59,413 nt of DNA from Pedobacter psychrodurus. Its GTDB lineage: Bacteria; Bacteroidota; Bacteroidia; Sphingobacteriales; Sphingobacteriaceae. Of the stretch, positions 8,051-17,398 are shown in pieces (the first letter of the stretch is position 1; the number at the start of each line of letters is the position of its first letter). The DNA is taken from assembly GCF_004331735.1 (NCBI RefSeq), contig NZ_SJSO01000030.1, forward strand, positions 1 to 59,413. The letters are read 5' to 3'. The translations under genes and the position numbers were made by a program. Below the pieces are notes generated by a model, which saw only the letters and a program-made list of their open reading frames with translations, made no database searches and was not told the DNA's origin.

Positions 8051-9130
8051 TTATAACCGGATTATTTCACCAGTCTTCACCGATTCATCACAGGCAAAAG
8101 CAATCCTCAGGCTGTTTACAGCATCTTCAGTGGCATCGGTTAAATCTATATCTTCGGTAATGGCTTTTAAGAAATATCTTTGTTCACGGTTGCACAGTTC
8201 CTGGTGATCGGGTTCATCGGTAAGGTCTATCCATTCATCGGCCTTGCTGAATTCATCATGAGCATCTAAATCGGCATGATGTATTTTAATCGATTCGGTT
8301 TTGGTATGCGAATCAATATGATCAGAGTTTCCGGCTGCACCTGCTTTTTTAGCCATGATTGATACTGATCCCTTCGGGCCAAAAACATCTTTAATAAAAA
8401 AAGCATTATCGCTCACCATTGGGCCCCAGCCCGCTTCATACCAACCGACAGAACCATCTTCGAAACGGATCTGCAGCTGCCCATAATTGTAATTCCATTC
8501 AGGGATCTCGTCAGTAAGCCTGGCACCAATTGCACTTACCTGTACAGGTTTTGATCGTGTCATCTGGCACATGATATCGATATAATGTACGGCACAGTCT
8601 ACAATAGGGCTTAAACTTTTCATCAGGTTACGGTGTACCGTCCATTTAGGCCCATGACTCTGTTGGTTCAGGTTCATGCGCATCACCAAAGGTTTTCCCA
8701 TTTCCTGAGCCAGCTCAGTAAATTTCTCCCATGATGGATGGTAGCGGAGGATATATCCTACCAATAACTTTTTGTTTGCTTTTTTTGCTGCTTCTGCCAC
8801 TTTTATTGCACCTGCTACGCTATCGGCTAATGGTTTTTCGATAAACACATGGCAACCACTTTCGAAAGATTTTATGGCATAAGCTTCGTGTGTATCGGGA
8901 TAAGTAGAAATGCAAACGGCATCTGGTTTGGTTATTTCAAGTGCCTCGTAAAAATCAGTATAAACATCATATCGCCCACCTAATTTTTGATTGAGGATTT
9001 CTTTGCTTTTCCCAGTTGAAACTAAGCCACATATTTCAAAACCTGCTAAGGTGTGATAGGCTGTGGCATGGGAAGCACCCATATTGCCACAGCCTACTAC
9101 TAATACCTTTAAATTCTTATTTCCTGTCAT
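8051..9130 (-). CDS. Gfo/Idh/MocA-family oxidoreductase (cytoplasmic)
   Basis: A 359-residue NAD(P)-dependent sugar-type dehydrogenase. The N-terminal Rossmann fold begins VLVVGCGNMGASH at residues 9-21. The family EKP motif is present in FIEKPLADS. The C-terminal alpha/beta domain contains DCAVHYIDIM, in the usual position of the catalytic Asp/His region. Unlike its two neighbours it has no Tat signal, so it should act in the cytosol. It is the last gene on the minus strand of the DUF1080 locus, 419 bp below the next one, and may have its own promoter. The substrate is unknown; a 3-keto sugar or inositol-like compound is likely from context. Confidence 0.88.
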   Translation of the reverse strand: MTGNKNLKVLVVGCGNMGASHATAYHTLAGFEICGLVSTGKSKEILNQKLGGRYDVYTDFYEALEITKPDAVCISTYPDTHEAYAIKSFESGCHVFIEKPLADSVAGAIKVAEAAKKANKKLLVGYILRYHPSWEKFTELAQEMGKPLVMRMNLNQQSHGPKWTVHRNLMKSLSPIVDCAVHYIDIMCQMTRSKPVQVSAIGARLTDEIPEWNYNYGQLQIRFEDGSVGWYEAGWGPMVSDNAFFIKDVFGPKGSVSIMAKKAGAAGNSDHIDSHTKTESIKIHHADLDAHDEFSKADEWIDLTDEPDHQELCNREQRYFLKAITEDIDLTDATEDAVNSLRIAFACDESVKTGEIIRL

Positions 9131-9549
9131 TTATTAAAGCTGTAATGTTCTAAGGTTGAAAACAATAACGTTAATAGAACGTAAGTTTTGGGTGTTTATA
9201 TCTGATATCAAATTGTTGCGAAATATTCCGTCATTGCGAGGCTGGGTATGAGCGAGCCAGCCTGTACCGATTCATCGGTAAAGCAATCTATCATGTACTT
9301 ATTATCAAAAAAGATTGCTTCACTCCTGCGCAAAGCCCTTTCTTCAGTTCGCAATGACGAAATTAAGCCCCAGAACTCACGTTAATAGAAGAACCACCAA
9401 AAGTTTTTAAACCTGGGTGAAGCGGCAGCCTCCGTTTTTCACGGAGCTACAGCACAACACAGGACTAACAATAAAATGAAATAGTAGATTGCTTTTCAAA
9501 AAACCTTCATCACTCATTTTGACGTAATTTCGACCTCCTACCTTAATTA
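9131..9549. other. Gap with two repeat types
   Basis: It contains the inverted repeat at 9229-9360. A second element near 9400-9470 has a hairpin around CTCCGTTTTTCACGGAG and the phrase CCTGGGTGAAGCGG, related to sequence near 33870. No gene is seen. Confidence 0.5.
9229..9360. repeat. Dispersed palindromic repeat, CGTCATTGCGAG family (diverged)
   Basis: Ends CGTCATTGCGAG and TTCGCAATGACG, with inner AAGCAATCT/AGATTGCTT arms. The same family as 7879-7974 but longer, with more mismatches. Confidence 0.75.
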
Positions 9550-11004
9550 TTAAACGTCCAGGCTCCAACCTTTTCGGTATTCGCGTTTCACAAACTGGTT
9601 TACTTCGTCAAAATTGGTCACCTTCATGTTTACCTTATCCCAAAGCATTTTAATATCCCTGCCCGGGTAACTGATTTTACCTGCTGCATCTCTGCGCTGT
9701 ACATCTGTTCCTCTAATGGCCAGATTGGCAATCAATAAAGTTTCGGTAAGCGGCCCGGCAATTTCAAATGGCGAACTCAGTTCTATTTTCCCATAACCGG
9801 CAATTGCAGCTTCAGCAAATCGAGTATAATGGCCTTCTTCCTGGTTAACAATACGTGGAATAGTGATTTTAGTTTTATCTGATTCGTTGCGCGAGAGTGG
9901 CAGTAACCTCGGGTTTTTACCATAAGTTTCGCAGATCATTTTACCTTTTGTACCGATAAAAAGTACACCATTATCGCCGAAACTTTCATTAGGTCCTAAT
10001 TCTTCCGGACGCTCTGGCTTAATGCCCCCGTCCATCCAATGCACCTGAACCTCGTGTTTGGTTTTTGGCGTTTTGGCAAAAGTTAAAATGACATGGCTTG
10101 ATGGCGGGCAGCTTTCTGGTAAATAGGCACGTTTAAATTCATCTACATATACACTGCCTACACTGCATTCTACGCTGATCGGGGTATCCAGGCCTAACAC
10201 CCTAAAAGGGGGCTCTACTAAGTGGCAGCCCATATCGCCAATGGCACCAGTGCCGTAATCCCACCATCCCCTCCAGTTAAAGGGAACCAGTTTATTTACA
10301 TATTCTTTATATGGAGCACTGCCCAACCACAGGTCCCAATCGAGTTCTTTTGGTATTTCGGCTTTTCCTGTTGGCCACGAAATTCCCTGTGGCCATACCG
10401 GTCGGTTGGTCCAACAGTAAACGGTATGAACTTTACCTATCCTGCCTGCATCGTACCATTCCTGAAGTCTTCTTACACCATCTCCTGAAGCACCTTGATT
10501 ACCCATCTGCGTTACCACTTTATAGCGATTTGCAGCTTCGGTTAGCATCCTGGCTTCATAAATATCGTGCGTTAAAGGTTTTTGAACATATACGTGTTTA
10601 CCTAGTTGCATGGCTGCCATGGCAATTTGCGCGTGGGTATGATCGGGTGTGGATACGGTTACAGCATCAATATTTTTGCCTTCCTTATCCAATAACTCAC
10701 GGTAATCTTTATAATATTTTGCCTTTGGGAAGTTTTTTAATGAATTTGCCGCTCTTCTATCATCTACATCGCATAAAAATGCAACATCAGTTTTACCGCC
10801 CCTCACAATACTGGCAATATCGCTTTCTCCTTTTCCACCTGCACCTATTCCAGCCAATTGTAAACGATCGCTTGGCGCCAGAAAGCCTGGCCCACCCAAT
10901 ACATGGCGGGGTACGATCATAAATCCAGCGGCGGCTAGTGCTGTTGTTTTAATAAAGTTTCTTCTCGAATTTTCGGTTTTCGAATTTGCCTTATCTTCTA
11001 TCAT
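9550..11004 (-). CDS. Tat-exported Gfo/Idh/MocA oxidoreductase
   Basis: This 484-residue protein carries an N-terminal twin-arginine signal (SRRNFIKTTALAAAGFMIV at residues 13-31), so it is folded with cofactor in the cytosol and exported. The Rossmann start is LQLAGIGAGGKGESD. The usual EKP triad reads QKP (HVYVQKPLTHD), a substitution that may matter for catalysis. The bacterial Gfo/Idh C-terminal domain follows, with GAIGDMGCHLVEPPFRVL carrying the Asp and His expected at the active site. It is 30 bp downstream of the DUF1080 gene and so in the same operon. Probable role: oxidation or reduction at C3 of a glycoside in the periplasm. Confidence 0.9.
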   Translation of the reverse strand: MIEDKANSKTENSRRNFIKTTALAAAGFMIVPRHVLGGPGFLAPSDRLQLAGIGAGGKGESDIASIVRGGKTDVAFLCDVDDRRAANSLKNFPKAKYYKDYRELLDKEGKNIDAVTVSTPDHTHAQIAMAAMQLGKHVYVQKPLTHDIYEARMLTEAANRYKVVTQMGNQGASGDGVRRLQEWYDAGRIGKVHTVYCWTNRPVWPQGISWPTGKAEIPKELDWDLWLGSAPYKEYVNKLVPFNWRGWWDYGTGAIGDMGCHLVEPPFRVLGLDTPISVECSVGSVYVDEFKRAYLPESCPPSSHVILTFAKTPKTKHEVQVHWMDGGIKPERPEELGPNESFGDNGVLFIGTKGKMICETYGKNPRLLPLSRNESDKTKITIPRIVNQEEGHYTRFAEAAIAGYGKIELSSPFEIAGPLTETLLIANLAIRGTDVQRRDAAGKISYPGRDIKMLWDKVNMKVTNFDEVNQFVKREYRKGWSLDV

Positions 11005-11034
11005 TATTTGGGATCTTATAATGCTAAATTATAT

Positions 11035-14000
11035 TTATTTCTTTTTAGTTGCAGCTTTTGTATCGGTTTCTTTTTGAGCTGGCGCTTTCTCGCTCAAATC
11101 TTTAATCCTGATGTTGCGGAACTGCACTGGAGAACCATGGCCCAGAAAACCGATGTGTCCGCTTTCACGTAGTAAACCTGGGTGCTCCTGATGATCGGGA
11201 GTACCATTTTTCTTAAACGGCTCAATATCGCCATCTAAAATTACGGTACCATTAAGAATTACTTTGATTTTCGATCCTTTGGCAATTACCTCTTCGTAGT
11301 TCCACTCACCCGTTGGTTTTAAAAAACCTCTTTTGGCAGGGATAGTGCCATAAACCGAACCATGGTACTGGTACACTTTTAGATCTTTATAAATTGGGGC
11401 ATCATTATCCAATATCTGTAATTCCATACCCGCATAAGCTGCATCGCCTTCTAAAGGCGCTCTAATTCCTAAACCGTTGTTTGCACCAGGGGTTAATTGA
11501 AATTCGAAACGGTAAACAAAATCGCTGAATTCATCCTTGGTGAATAAATTACCACCTGATCCTTTACCTGGTTTTGGCCTGATGGCGATGTTTCCATCTT
11601 CAATAACATAATCGGTAGTATTACCTGTCCAGCTATGCATATTGGTTCCATCGAACAAAACTTTATACCCTTCTTTTTTCTCTTGTGCACTCAACTCAAA
11701 AGGTTTTGGACGAGGTATTTCTTTGATGTAGATATCGCGGTAAGCTACCGGCGATCCATGCGCCTGCAGTTCGATTTGCTCTTCTGCAAAGATCGGCAAA
11801 CTTCTGTTCCAATAATTTTCTAAGATTACATTGTCGGTAACCAATTGTCCGTTCAGATAAACAGTAACACGGTCGCCTTTCATTAAGATTCTGAATGTAT
11901 TCCACTCATCTAACTTGTTATCTGCTACTTTAAGCGGTTTACTTTCGTTCGTTTGATTGTTGTACAAGCCCCCAGAACCTACTTGAGCACCAACTTTTGT
12001 ACGGGCAAGGTCCCAGATCTGTACCTGTGGCGTACCGCGCAGATAAATACCTGCATCGCCTTCTCCTTTTTTATCGTCGATGATTTTCCAGTCTACCAGC
12101 ATTTCAAAATCGCCATATTTTTTAACGGTAGCAAGGTTATTGCCATGACTTTGAAACTGCAGTTCGCCGTTAATCACTTTCCAGCTTTCCTTTGCTTCAG
12201 CATCTGCTTTTGTTTGCGCTTCTGCTAAGGTTTTTTCATCCATTTTTGATCTTTTGATCGGATCGGCCACAAGTCCTTTCCAACCAGATAAATCTTTGCC
12301 ATTAAAAACCTGAACAAAGCCTTCACCAGCTTTCATTTCAGAAATATACTTACGCATACCTTCTTTCTGATAACCTGCATCGCCTCCGGTAATTACGGCA
12401 ATGGTTTTATTTAACAAGCCTTTTACAATATCGCCATTGTAAGTTCCGGCCATGGTAATATTCATCACCGCGTTTGCCGCAGCCTGTTGCAAAGTAGCAT
12501 TATCTAAAAACTGACCTGCAAATACAATTGCATTAAAACACTTGGCCTGTTCGGTATCTTTAAGGATCTGCTGTTGTTGTACCGGGGTTTTAGCCACTGC
12601 CATCGCATTGCGCAATAGTAGTAAACGTTGCTCAGCAGGATACTTTGTATTTCTTACTAAAGTTAAGTAACCCGCAATCGCCTGGTTTAAAAAGTCTGGA
12701 TTACTGGTGGTACGCGCAATGCTGATCAGAGCATCGGTTGAGCCTGCATCCGACCATGATGAAAGTGCTTCGATTGCAGCTTTTTTGGTAGCATCGTCGC
12801 CTGTGGCATATGCTTCTGATACCGATTTTAACGATTGCTGACCGCCTAAGCTGCCCAGCACCTTATAGAACAGCAGTTTCTTATCAGCTGGGGTACTGCT
12901 CATTTGCTGAAGAATGGCATTGGTTTGTGCCTCTTTATCTGCTGTTCCTTTTACCGATGCAATAATGGCATCTTGTACAGCGGTAAGTTCGCCGGCATCG
13001 GTGGTTTTATTTAAAAGATCAAATAATTGCGCTTTATTTTCGGCTACAGCAATATGTTGCAATGAAAGAAATGCTGCTTTTCTAACTTCAGGTTGTTTAC
13101 TGTTTAATGCAGCATAAATAACTTCAGTTTGGCTTGTTGCTGCACGGGCAGCTAAAATATTAATCAAAACAACCTGAACTTCTGGTTTAGCTTTCGGGAT
13201 ATAAGCGCCAACTTTAGCGGCTACACTTTCACCCTTTATTCTTAAAATACCATTAGAAATACCCGCAATATCTGCTGCATTTCCTTTACCCATTAACTTC
13301 AACAAATCGTCTAGAACCTCTTCTTGTCCAAGTTTTACGGCAGCGTTAATTGCAGCCAGCTTTACCTCTTGGTCGTCACTTTTAATTAATTTAAGTACGA
13401 CTGGCAATGCAGATTTTGCCTTGCTATTACCCAGCATATCTAAAATAGAAACCTGAGTTGGGGCATCAACCTTTTTTAGCTGGCTTAGCCAGGCTGCATT
13501 GTTGGTGTCATTTACACCAGCAGCAGCAAATTTAACCGCAGCCGCACGAAATTCGAACTGTTTATCGTTCATAGCAGCCAACAAGACCTGTTGATCAGTT
13601 TGTGTTGCCGAAAGTAATTTTAAGGCCGCAATACGTTCGTTTACCTGATCATCAGCCGTTGCTTTTTCTAGTATTGTTTTAGCTATTGTTTCTACTCCGG
13701 TTTTATCTGTTGCTACATTTTTCTGTGCATACACCAATAAAGCCGCAACCGCATTGGTTTGGTCGTATTTATAACCTGCTTGTTCAGCAGCTTTTACCAA
13801 AATTTGTTTAGCAGATGCATCGCCAATATTGGCCAAGGCATACAAACTTACCTTGGTTAATGCTTTGTCTGTTCCAGTAGCCAATGGCGCAATAGCTGAG
13901 GCAGCTGCTTTAGCATTAGTGTGCCCCAATGCTTCTACAATAGAGATTTTGGCCTGACCATTTGCTTTACTTAAGCCACTAACCAATGCATTTGTAGCAG

Positions 14001-14508
14001 AGGTTGTACCAATTTTGGCTAGTGCTCTCGATGCTTCGTCAGCCAATTGTTCGTCGGCAAGATAACCTGTTAAACAAGCTACCGCAGCATCATTCCCTAC
14101 CAGATCGAACTGACTGATGATAAATGCTTTGTTTTCTTTATCGGATAGTTTAGCCAGTGATTTGCAATAGGCACTGATTGCCATACTTCTTAAGTTCTGT
14201 TGACCGGTTTTGGTAGCATAAGCAGTAAAACCACCTACTGCATACTCAATAAGGGCGTTATTTCCTTTGGCAGAAGCTGTTAAACCACTAATTAAGGTTA
14301 CGTACCCTTCTTCACCTAAATCGGCAACTTCTTTCATATTGCGTTCTAGTTGCGCTGCGTTTCTGGCTGGTAGTTGCGCCAATAAATCGGCAATACGAGT
14401 GGTGGTGGTTCTCTCGTCTTTTTTATCTTGGGCTAGGGCCTTTACCGTAAATAATGCATCGGAAAGCATTAAAATGGCTAACAGCACTAATAATATTTTT
14501 TTGTTCAT
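11035..14508 (-). CDS. Large exported HEAT-repeat protein with two DUF1080 (3-keto-disaccharide hydrolase) domains
   Basis: A 1157-residue exported protein with signal peptide MNKKILLVLLAILMLSDALF. Residues of about 40-700 are Ala-rich helical HEAT-like repeats, as in AVACLTGYLADEQLADEASR and KSALPVVLKLIKSDDQEVKL. Two DUF1080 beta-sandwich domains follow, starting near 729 (FVQVFNGKDLSGWKGL) and 943 (YKVLFDGTNMHSWTG). Each ends in a HGSPVxxRxIxIK strand. DUF1080 enzymes are known to hydrolyse 3-keto-glycosides made by Gfo/Idh dehydrogenases, and here the gene sits between two Tat-exported members of that family with gaps of 23 and 30 bp. The HEAT part may scaffold the complex. Two catalytic domains in one chain is a notable arrangement. 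Confidence 0.88.
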   Translation of the reverse strand: MNKKILLVLLAILMLSDALFTVKALAQDKKDERTTTTRIADLLAQLPARNAAQLERNMKEVADLGEEGYVTLISGLTASAKGNNALIEYAVGGFTAYATKTGQQNLRSMAISAYCKSLAKLSDKENKAFIISQFDLVGNDAAVACLTGYLADEQLADEASRALAKIGTTSATNALVSGLSKANGQAKISIVEALGHTNAKAAASAIAPLATGTDKALTKVSLYALANIGDASAKQILVKAAEQAGYKYDQTNAVAALLVYAQKNVATDKTGVETIAKTILEKATADDQVNERIAALKLLSATQTDQQVLLAAMNDKQFEFRAAAVKFAAAGVNDTNNAAWLSQLKKVDAPTQVSILDMLGNSKAKSALPVVLKLIKSDDQEVKLAAINAAVKLGQEEVLDDLLKLMGKGNAADIAGISNGILRIKGESVAAKVGAYIPKAKPEVQVVLINILAARAATSQTEVIYAALNSKQPEVRKAAFLSLQHIAVAENKAQLFDLLNKTTDAGELTAVQDAIIASVKGTADKEAQTNAILQQMSSTPADKKLLFYKVLGSLGGQQSLKSVSEAYATGDDATKKAAIEALSSWSDAGSTDALISIARTTSNPDFLNQAIAGYLTLVRNTKYPAEQRLLLLRNAMAVAKTPVQQQQILKDTEQAKCFNAIVFAGQFLDNATLQQAAANAVMNITMAGTYNGDIVKGLLNKTIAVITGGDAGYQKEGMRKYISEMKAGEGFVQVFNGKDLSGWKGLVADPIKRSKMDEKTLAEAQTKADAEAKESWKVINGELQFQSHGNNLATVKKYGDFEMLVDWKIIDDKKGEGDAGIYLRGTPQVQIWDLARTKVGAQVGSGGLYNNQTNESKPLKVADNKLDEWNTFRILMKGDRVTVYLNGQLVTDNVILENYWNRSLPIFAEEQIELQAHGSPVAYRDIYIKEIPRPKPFELSAQEKKEGYKVLFDGTNMHSWTGNTTDYVIEDGNIAIRPKPGKGSGGNLFTKDEFSDFVYRFEFQLTPGANNGLGIRAPLEGDAAYAGMELQILDNDAPIYKDLKVYQYHGSVYGTIPAKRGFLKPTGEWNYEEVIAKGSKIKVILNGTVILDGDIEPFKKNGTPDHQEHPGLLRESGHIGFLGHGSPVQFRNIRIKDLSEKAPAQKETDTKAATKKK

Positions 14509-14531
14509 GATGGTTTGTATTTTGGGATGTT

Positions 14532-15818
14532 TTAAATAGAAAATGGTGCACGCATTACTGGATTAATCAATCTGTTAGCAGCCTCATCATCTACGAATTC
14601 TTGTTTAACTGGGTCGAACTTTAAAGATCTTCCCAATCTTAAGGCAGCCAAACCAATATTTACAATGTTGCATGATCGGTGTCCGTTCTCTTCATTTAAA
14701 GCGAATTTCTTTCTTGTTCTCACCGATTCAGAAAACTCAACAATCTCCGGATCAGGATCAGGGAATTGCGCCAATTTACGTTCTAGATCAGGGATATCAG
14801 ATTTAAACCCTGGATACAATTTACCTTTCGGACCTTCTATATAAGGAACATTAGTATCTTTACCTTCACCATCCAAAATAATCTGGCAGCCATCGGCATA
14901 GGTATAAGTAATCCTGCGCCAAATGCCTACTGCATCGGTATGCTGTTGTGGTGCATCAACCTCTACAGAAATTGGGTTGGTATCATCCTTACCTAAAAAG
15001 TATTGAATCGGGTCGATGTAATGCTGTCCCATATCACTTAATCCGCCACCATCATAATCCCAATAACCTCTAAAAGTTTGGTGAACGCGGTGTGCATTGT
15101 AAGGCTTATATGGTGCAGGGCCTAACCATGCATTATAATCTAATTCTGGCGGTACAGGCTGAGGCTCTAAATGATCTTTACCCACCCAATAAAATTTCCA
15201 GTCGTAGCCAGTATGTTTACTTACAGTTACTTTTAATGGCCAGCCCAACATGCCGCTATCAACCAGTTTTTTAATTGGTTTTACAGTTGTACCCATTCCA
15301 TAAAAAGTATCTTTAAACCTAAACCAGGTGTTTAACCTAAACATTCTGCCATGCTGTTTTACGGCCTCTACCACTCGTTTTCCTTCGCCTATAGTGTGGG
15401 TCATTGGTTTTTCGCACCAAATATCTTTTCCTGCATTGGCAGCATCTACAGCCATTATACCATGCCAGTGTGGCGGGGTAGCAATGTGTACAATATCTAC
15501 TTCAGGCAATTGTATCAATTCTCTATAATCACTAAATGTTTTTACACCTTTATCTAACATTGACGCAGCTTGTTTAAGGTGGTTCTGATCAACATCACAT
15601 ATGGCTACTACCTGGGTACCCTCGTAGCCAAAATGGCCTCTACCCATTCCCCCAACACCTATTACGGCTTTGGTTAATTTATCGCTTGGGGCAAGATATC
15701 CTTGCCCGCCCAATACATATCTTGGAACAATAGTAAATGCTGCCAGGCCAATTGCAGATTTTTTGATAAAATCGCGTCTGGTGTTCTGTTCTTTTTGTGG
15801 TTCTTCTTTAGTTTTCAT
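14532..15818 (-). CDS. Tat-exported Gfo/Idh/MocA oxidoreductase, first gene of the locus
   Basis: A 428-residue protein with a twin-arginine signal (NTRRDFIKKSAIGLAAFTIV at residues 13-32). The Rossmann motif is AVIGVGGMGRGHF. The canonical EKP motif is intact in DIWCEKPMTH. GGGLSDMGQHYIDPIQYFLG resembles the active-site segment of the neighbour at 9550-11004. It is the promoter-proximal gene of the minus-strand operon, divergent from the ROK regulator with 226 bp between starts. It probably pairs with the DUF1080 protein in a 3-keto-glycoside route, as oxidase or reductase. Confidence 0.9.
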   Translation of the reverse strand: MKTKEEPQKEQNTRRDFIKKSAIGLAAFTIVPRYVLGGQGYLAPSDKLTKAVIGVGGMGRGHFGYEGTQVVAICDVDQNHLKQAASMLDKGVKTFSDYRELIQLPEVDIVHIATPPHWHGIMAVDAANAGKDIWCEKPMTHTIGEGKRVVEAVKQHGRMFRLNTWFRFKDTFYGMGTTVKPIKKLVDSGMLGWPLKVTVSKHTGYDWKFYWVGKDHLEPQPVPPELDYNAWLGPAPYKPYNAHRVHQTFRGYWDYDGGGLSDMGQHYIDPIQYFLGKDDTNPISVEVDAPQQHTDAVGIWRRITYTYADGCQIILDGEGKDTNVPYIEGPKGKLYPGFKSDIPDLERKLAQFPDPDPEIVEFSESVRTRKKFALNEENGHRSCNIVNIGLAALRLGRSLKFDPVKQEFVDDEAANRLINPVMRAPFSI

Positions 15819-16044
15819 TTGTTATTGGTGTTGTAAAAAAACTGATACGATAGTTTGGTTCCAAAAGCATTAGGGTGCTGAAACATATGGTTTATCGATC
15901 TGGTTAGATTAAAATTACAAGGTTAATGTTAATAAGAAATTATTATAAAGACAAAACATCGTTGATTTCTTTACGAATTAAAAAAACTTTAATAAATTTT
16001 TAATAGAAGTTATCTATATTTATCAAAATAGTACAATTAATGGC

Positions 16045-17298
16045 ATGAATCTTAATCTATTAAATAACCTAACATCAGATACCAACGATAAGCAGTCGGT
16101 TCAAAAACACAAGCTCATCAAACATCTTTTTAATTCAGGCGCCTCTTCCGTTTCTACTTTATGCGAGATCATGGAAATGAGTACGCCGAGTATTCTGAAA
16201 CTTCTGATTGGCTTGATTGATGAAGGTTGGGTAGAAAAGAAGGGTTATGGTTTATCTATTGGCGGACGAAAACCCGACCTTTATCGTTTAAAGGATAAAA
16301 AGATTCTGATTCTCTGTATCGACATTGAATTATTTAATACTAAAATAGCCATTATTGATAACAACTATAATTTTGTGCTGGATGTTAAAACTATTATGGT
16401 ACCCATATCAAAAAGCAGGACCGATTTTTTCAATATTTTACATACACACCTTCAGGATATTTTAAAATCGGCAGGCATTCAGCGTAAGCAGTTTATTGGC
16501 TGTAGTGTTGGTATGCCCGGCTTAATTGATGCCGAAAAGGGCGAAAATTACAGTTATTTCTTAAGTGATGGTGAAAACATTCCTTTAACTGCCGCATTTG
16601 AAAAAATGCTAAATATACCTGTAGTGATCCAAAATGATGTGAATGGCTCATCAATGGCAGAGTTTACCCACGGAATGGCTAAAGGCAAAAAAAATGTACT
16701 CGTATTGTTAATGGACTGGGGCGTGGGTTTAGGCATTATAATGGATGGTAAACTGAGGCAAGGTACCAGTGGTTTTTCTGGCGAATTAGGTCACATGCCT
16801 TTTGTAGAGAATGGCGCACTTTGTTACTGTGGAAAACATGGCTGCCTCGAAACCATTGCATCAGGAAACGCCTTATCAGAAATGGCAAAAGAAGGTATTT
16901 TATCGGGCAAAAACTCGATGCTTAATAACCTTTCTAACGAAGAGCTAGAAAGAATTGAACCCGCTTTGATTATTAAAGCCGCAAATAAAGGTGATCAATA
17001 TGCCATCCAGCTGCTCTCCAATGTTGGCACTCACATGGGTAAAGGAATAGCTGTCCTTATCCAATTATTCAACCCTGAACTCATTATTTTAAGCGGCAAA
17101 ATTGCCGGGGCCAAACAGTACATCACATTACCCATGCAACAAGCAATAAACACCTATTGTATGACCCAAATTAGAGAAAAAACAACGATAGTTTCTTCTG
17201 AGCTGGGCGAAAACTCCAGATTATTAGGATATGCAGCAACGGGCATTGATCAATTTTTAGGCGCCTACATCAAAAAAGTAAAAAAGCTTAAAAAGTAA
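16045..17298 (+). CDS. ROK-family transcriptional regulator (NagC/Mlc/XylR type)
   Basis: A 417-residue protein with an N-terminal winged helix (residues 20-70, SSVSTLCEIMEMSTPSILKLLIGLIDEGWVE) and a full ROK sugar-kinase-like domain. The zinc motif is present as GHMP followed by CYCGKHGCLETIASG. The sugar-site Asp lies in IQNDVNGSSMAE. ROK regulators with this architecture repress sugar-uptake or breakdown genes and release DNA when sugar or sugar-phosphate binds. It is divergent from the Gfo/Idh-DUF1080 operon, which is the natural target. The ATG follows an AT-rich region without a clear SD. Confidence 0.92.
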   Translation: MNLNLLNNLTSDTNDKQSVQKHKLIKHLFNSGASSVSTLCEIMEMSTPSILKLLIGLIDEGWVEKKGYGLSIGGRKPDLYRLKDKKILILCIDIELFNTKIAIIDNNYNFVLDVKTIMVPISKSRTDFFNILHTHLQDILKSAGIQRKQFIGCSVGMPGLIDAEKGENYSYFLSDGENIPLTAAFEKMLNIPVVIQNDVNGSSMAEFTHGMAKGKKNVLVLLMDWGVGLGIIMDGKLRQGTSGFSGELGHMPFVENGALCYCGKHGCLETIASGNALSEMAKEGILSGKNSMLNNLSNEELERIEPALIIKAANKGDQYAIQLLSNVGTHMGKGIAVLIQLFNPELIILSGKIAGAKQYITLPMQQAINTYCMTQIREKTTIVSSELGENSRLLGYAATGIDQFLGAYIKKVKKLKK

Positions 17299-17335
17299 TA
17301 TTCCGAATGGCGCAAAACACCCTAAATTTGTCTGT

Positions 17336-17358
17336 TATCGGCACCTTATTTTCCGATA
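17336..17358. promoter_or_regulatory. Short inverted repeat TATCGG/CCGATA
   Basis: Two 6-nt arms separated by 11 nt sit between the ROK stop and the hydrolase -7 box at 17366-17373 (TAGATTTG). It could be an operator or a weak hairpin. Confidence 0.3.
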
Positions 17359-17398
17359 GCTTATTTAGATTTGTATGGCAAAATTTAAACCAAGACCC

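Noticed and set aside
10311..10922. 203-residue plus-strand frame opposite the Gfo/Idh gene
   Set aside because: Antisense shadow of a well-supported oxidoreductase gene; no recognisable protein features.
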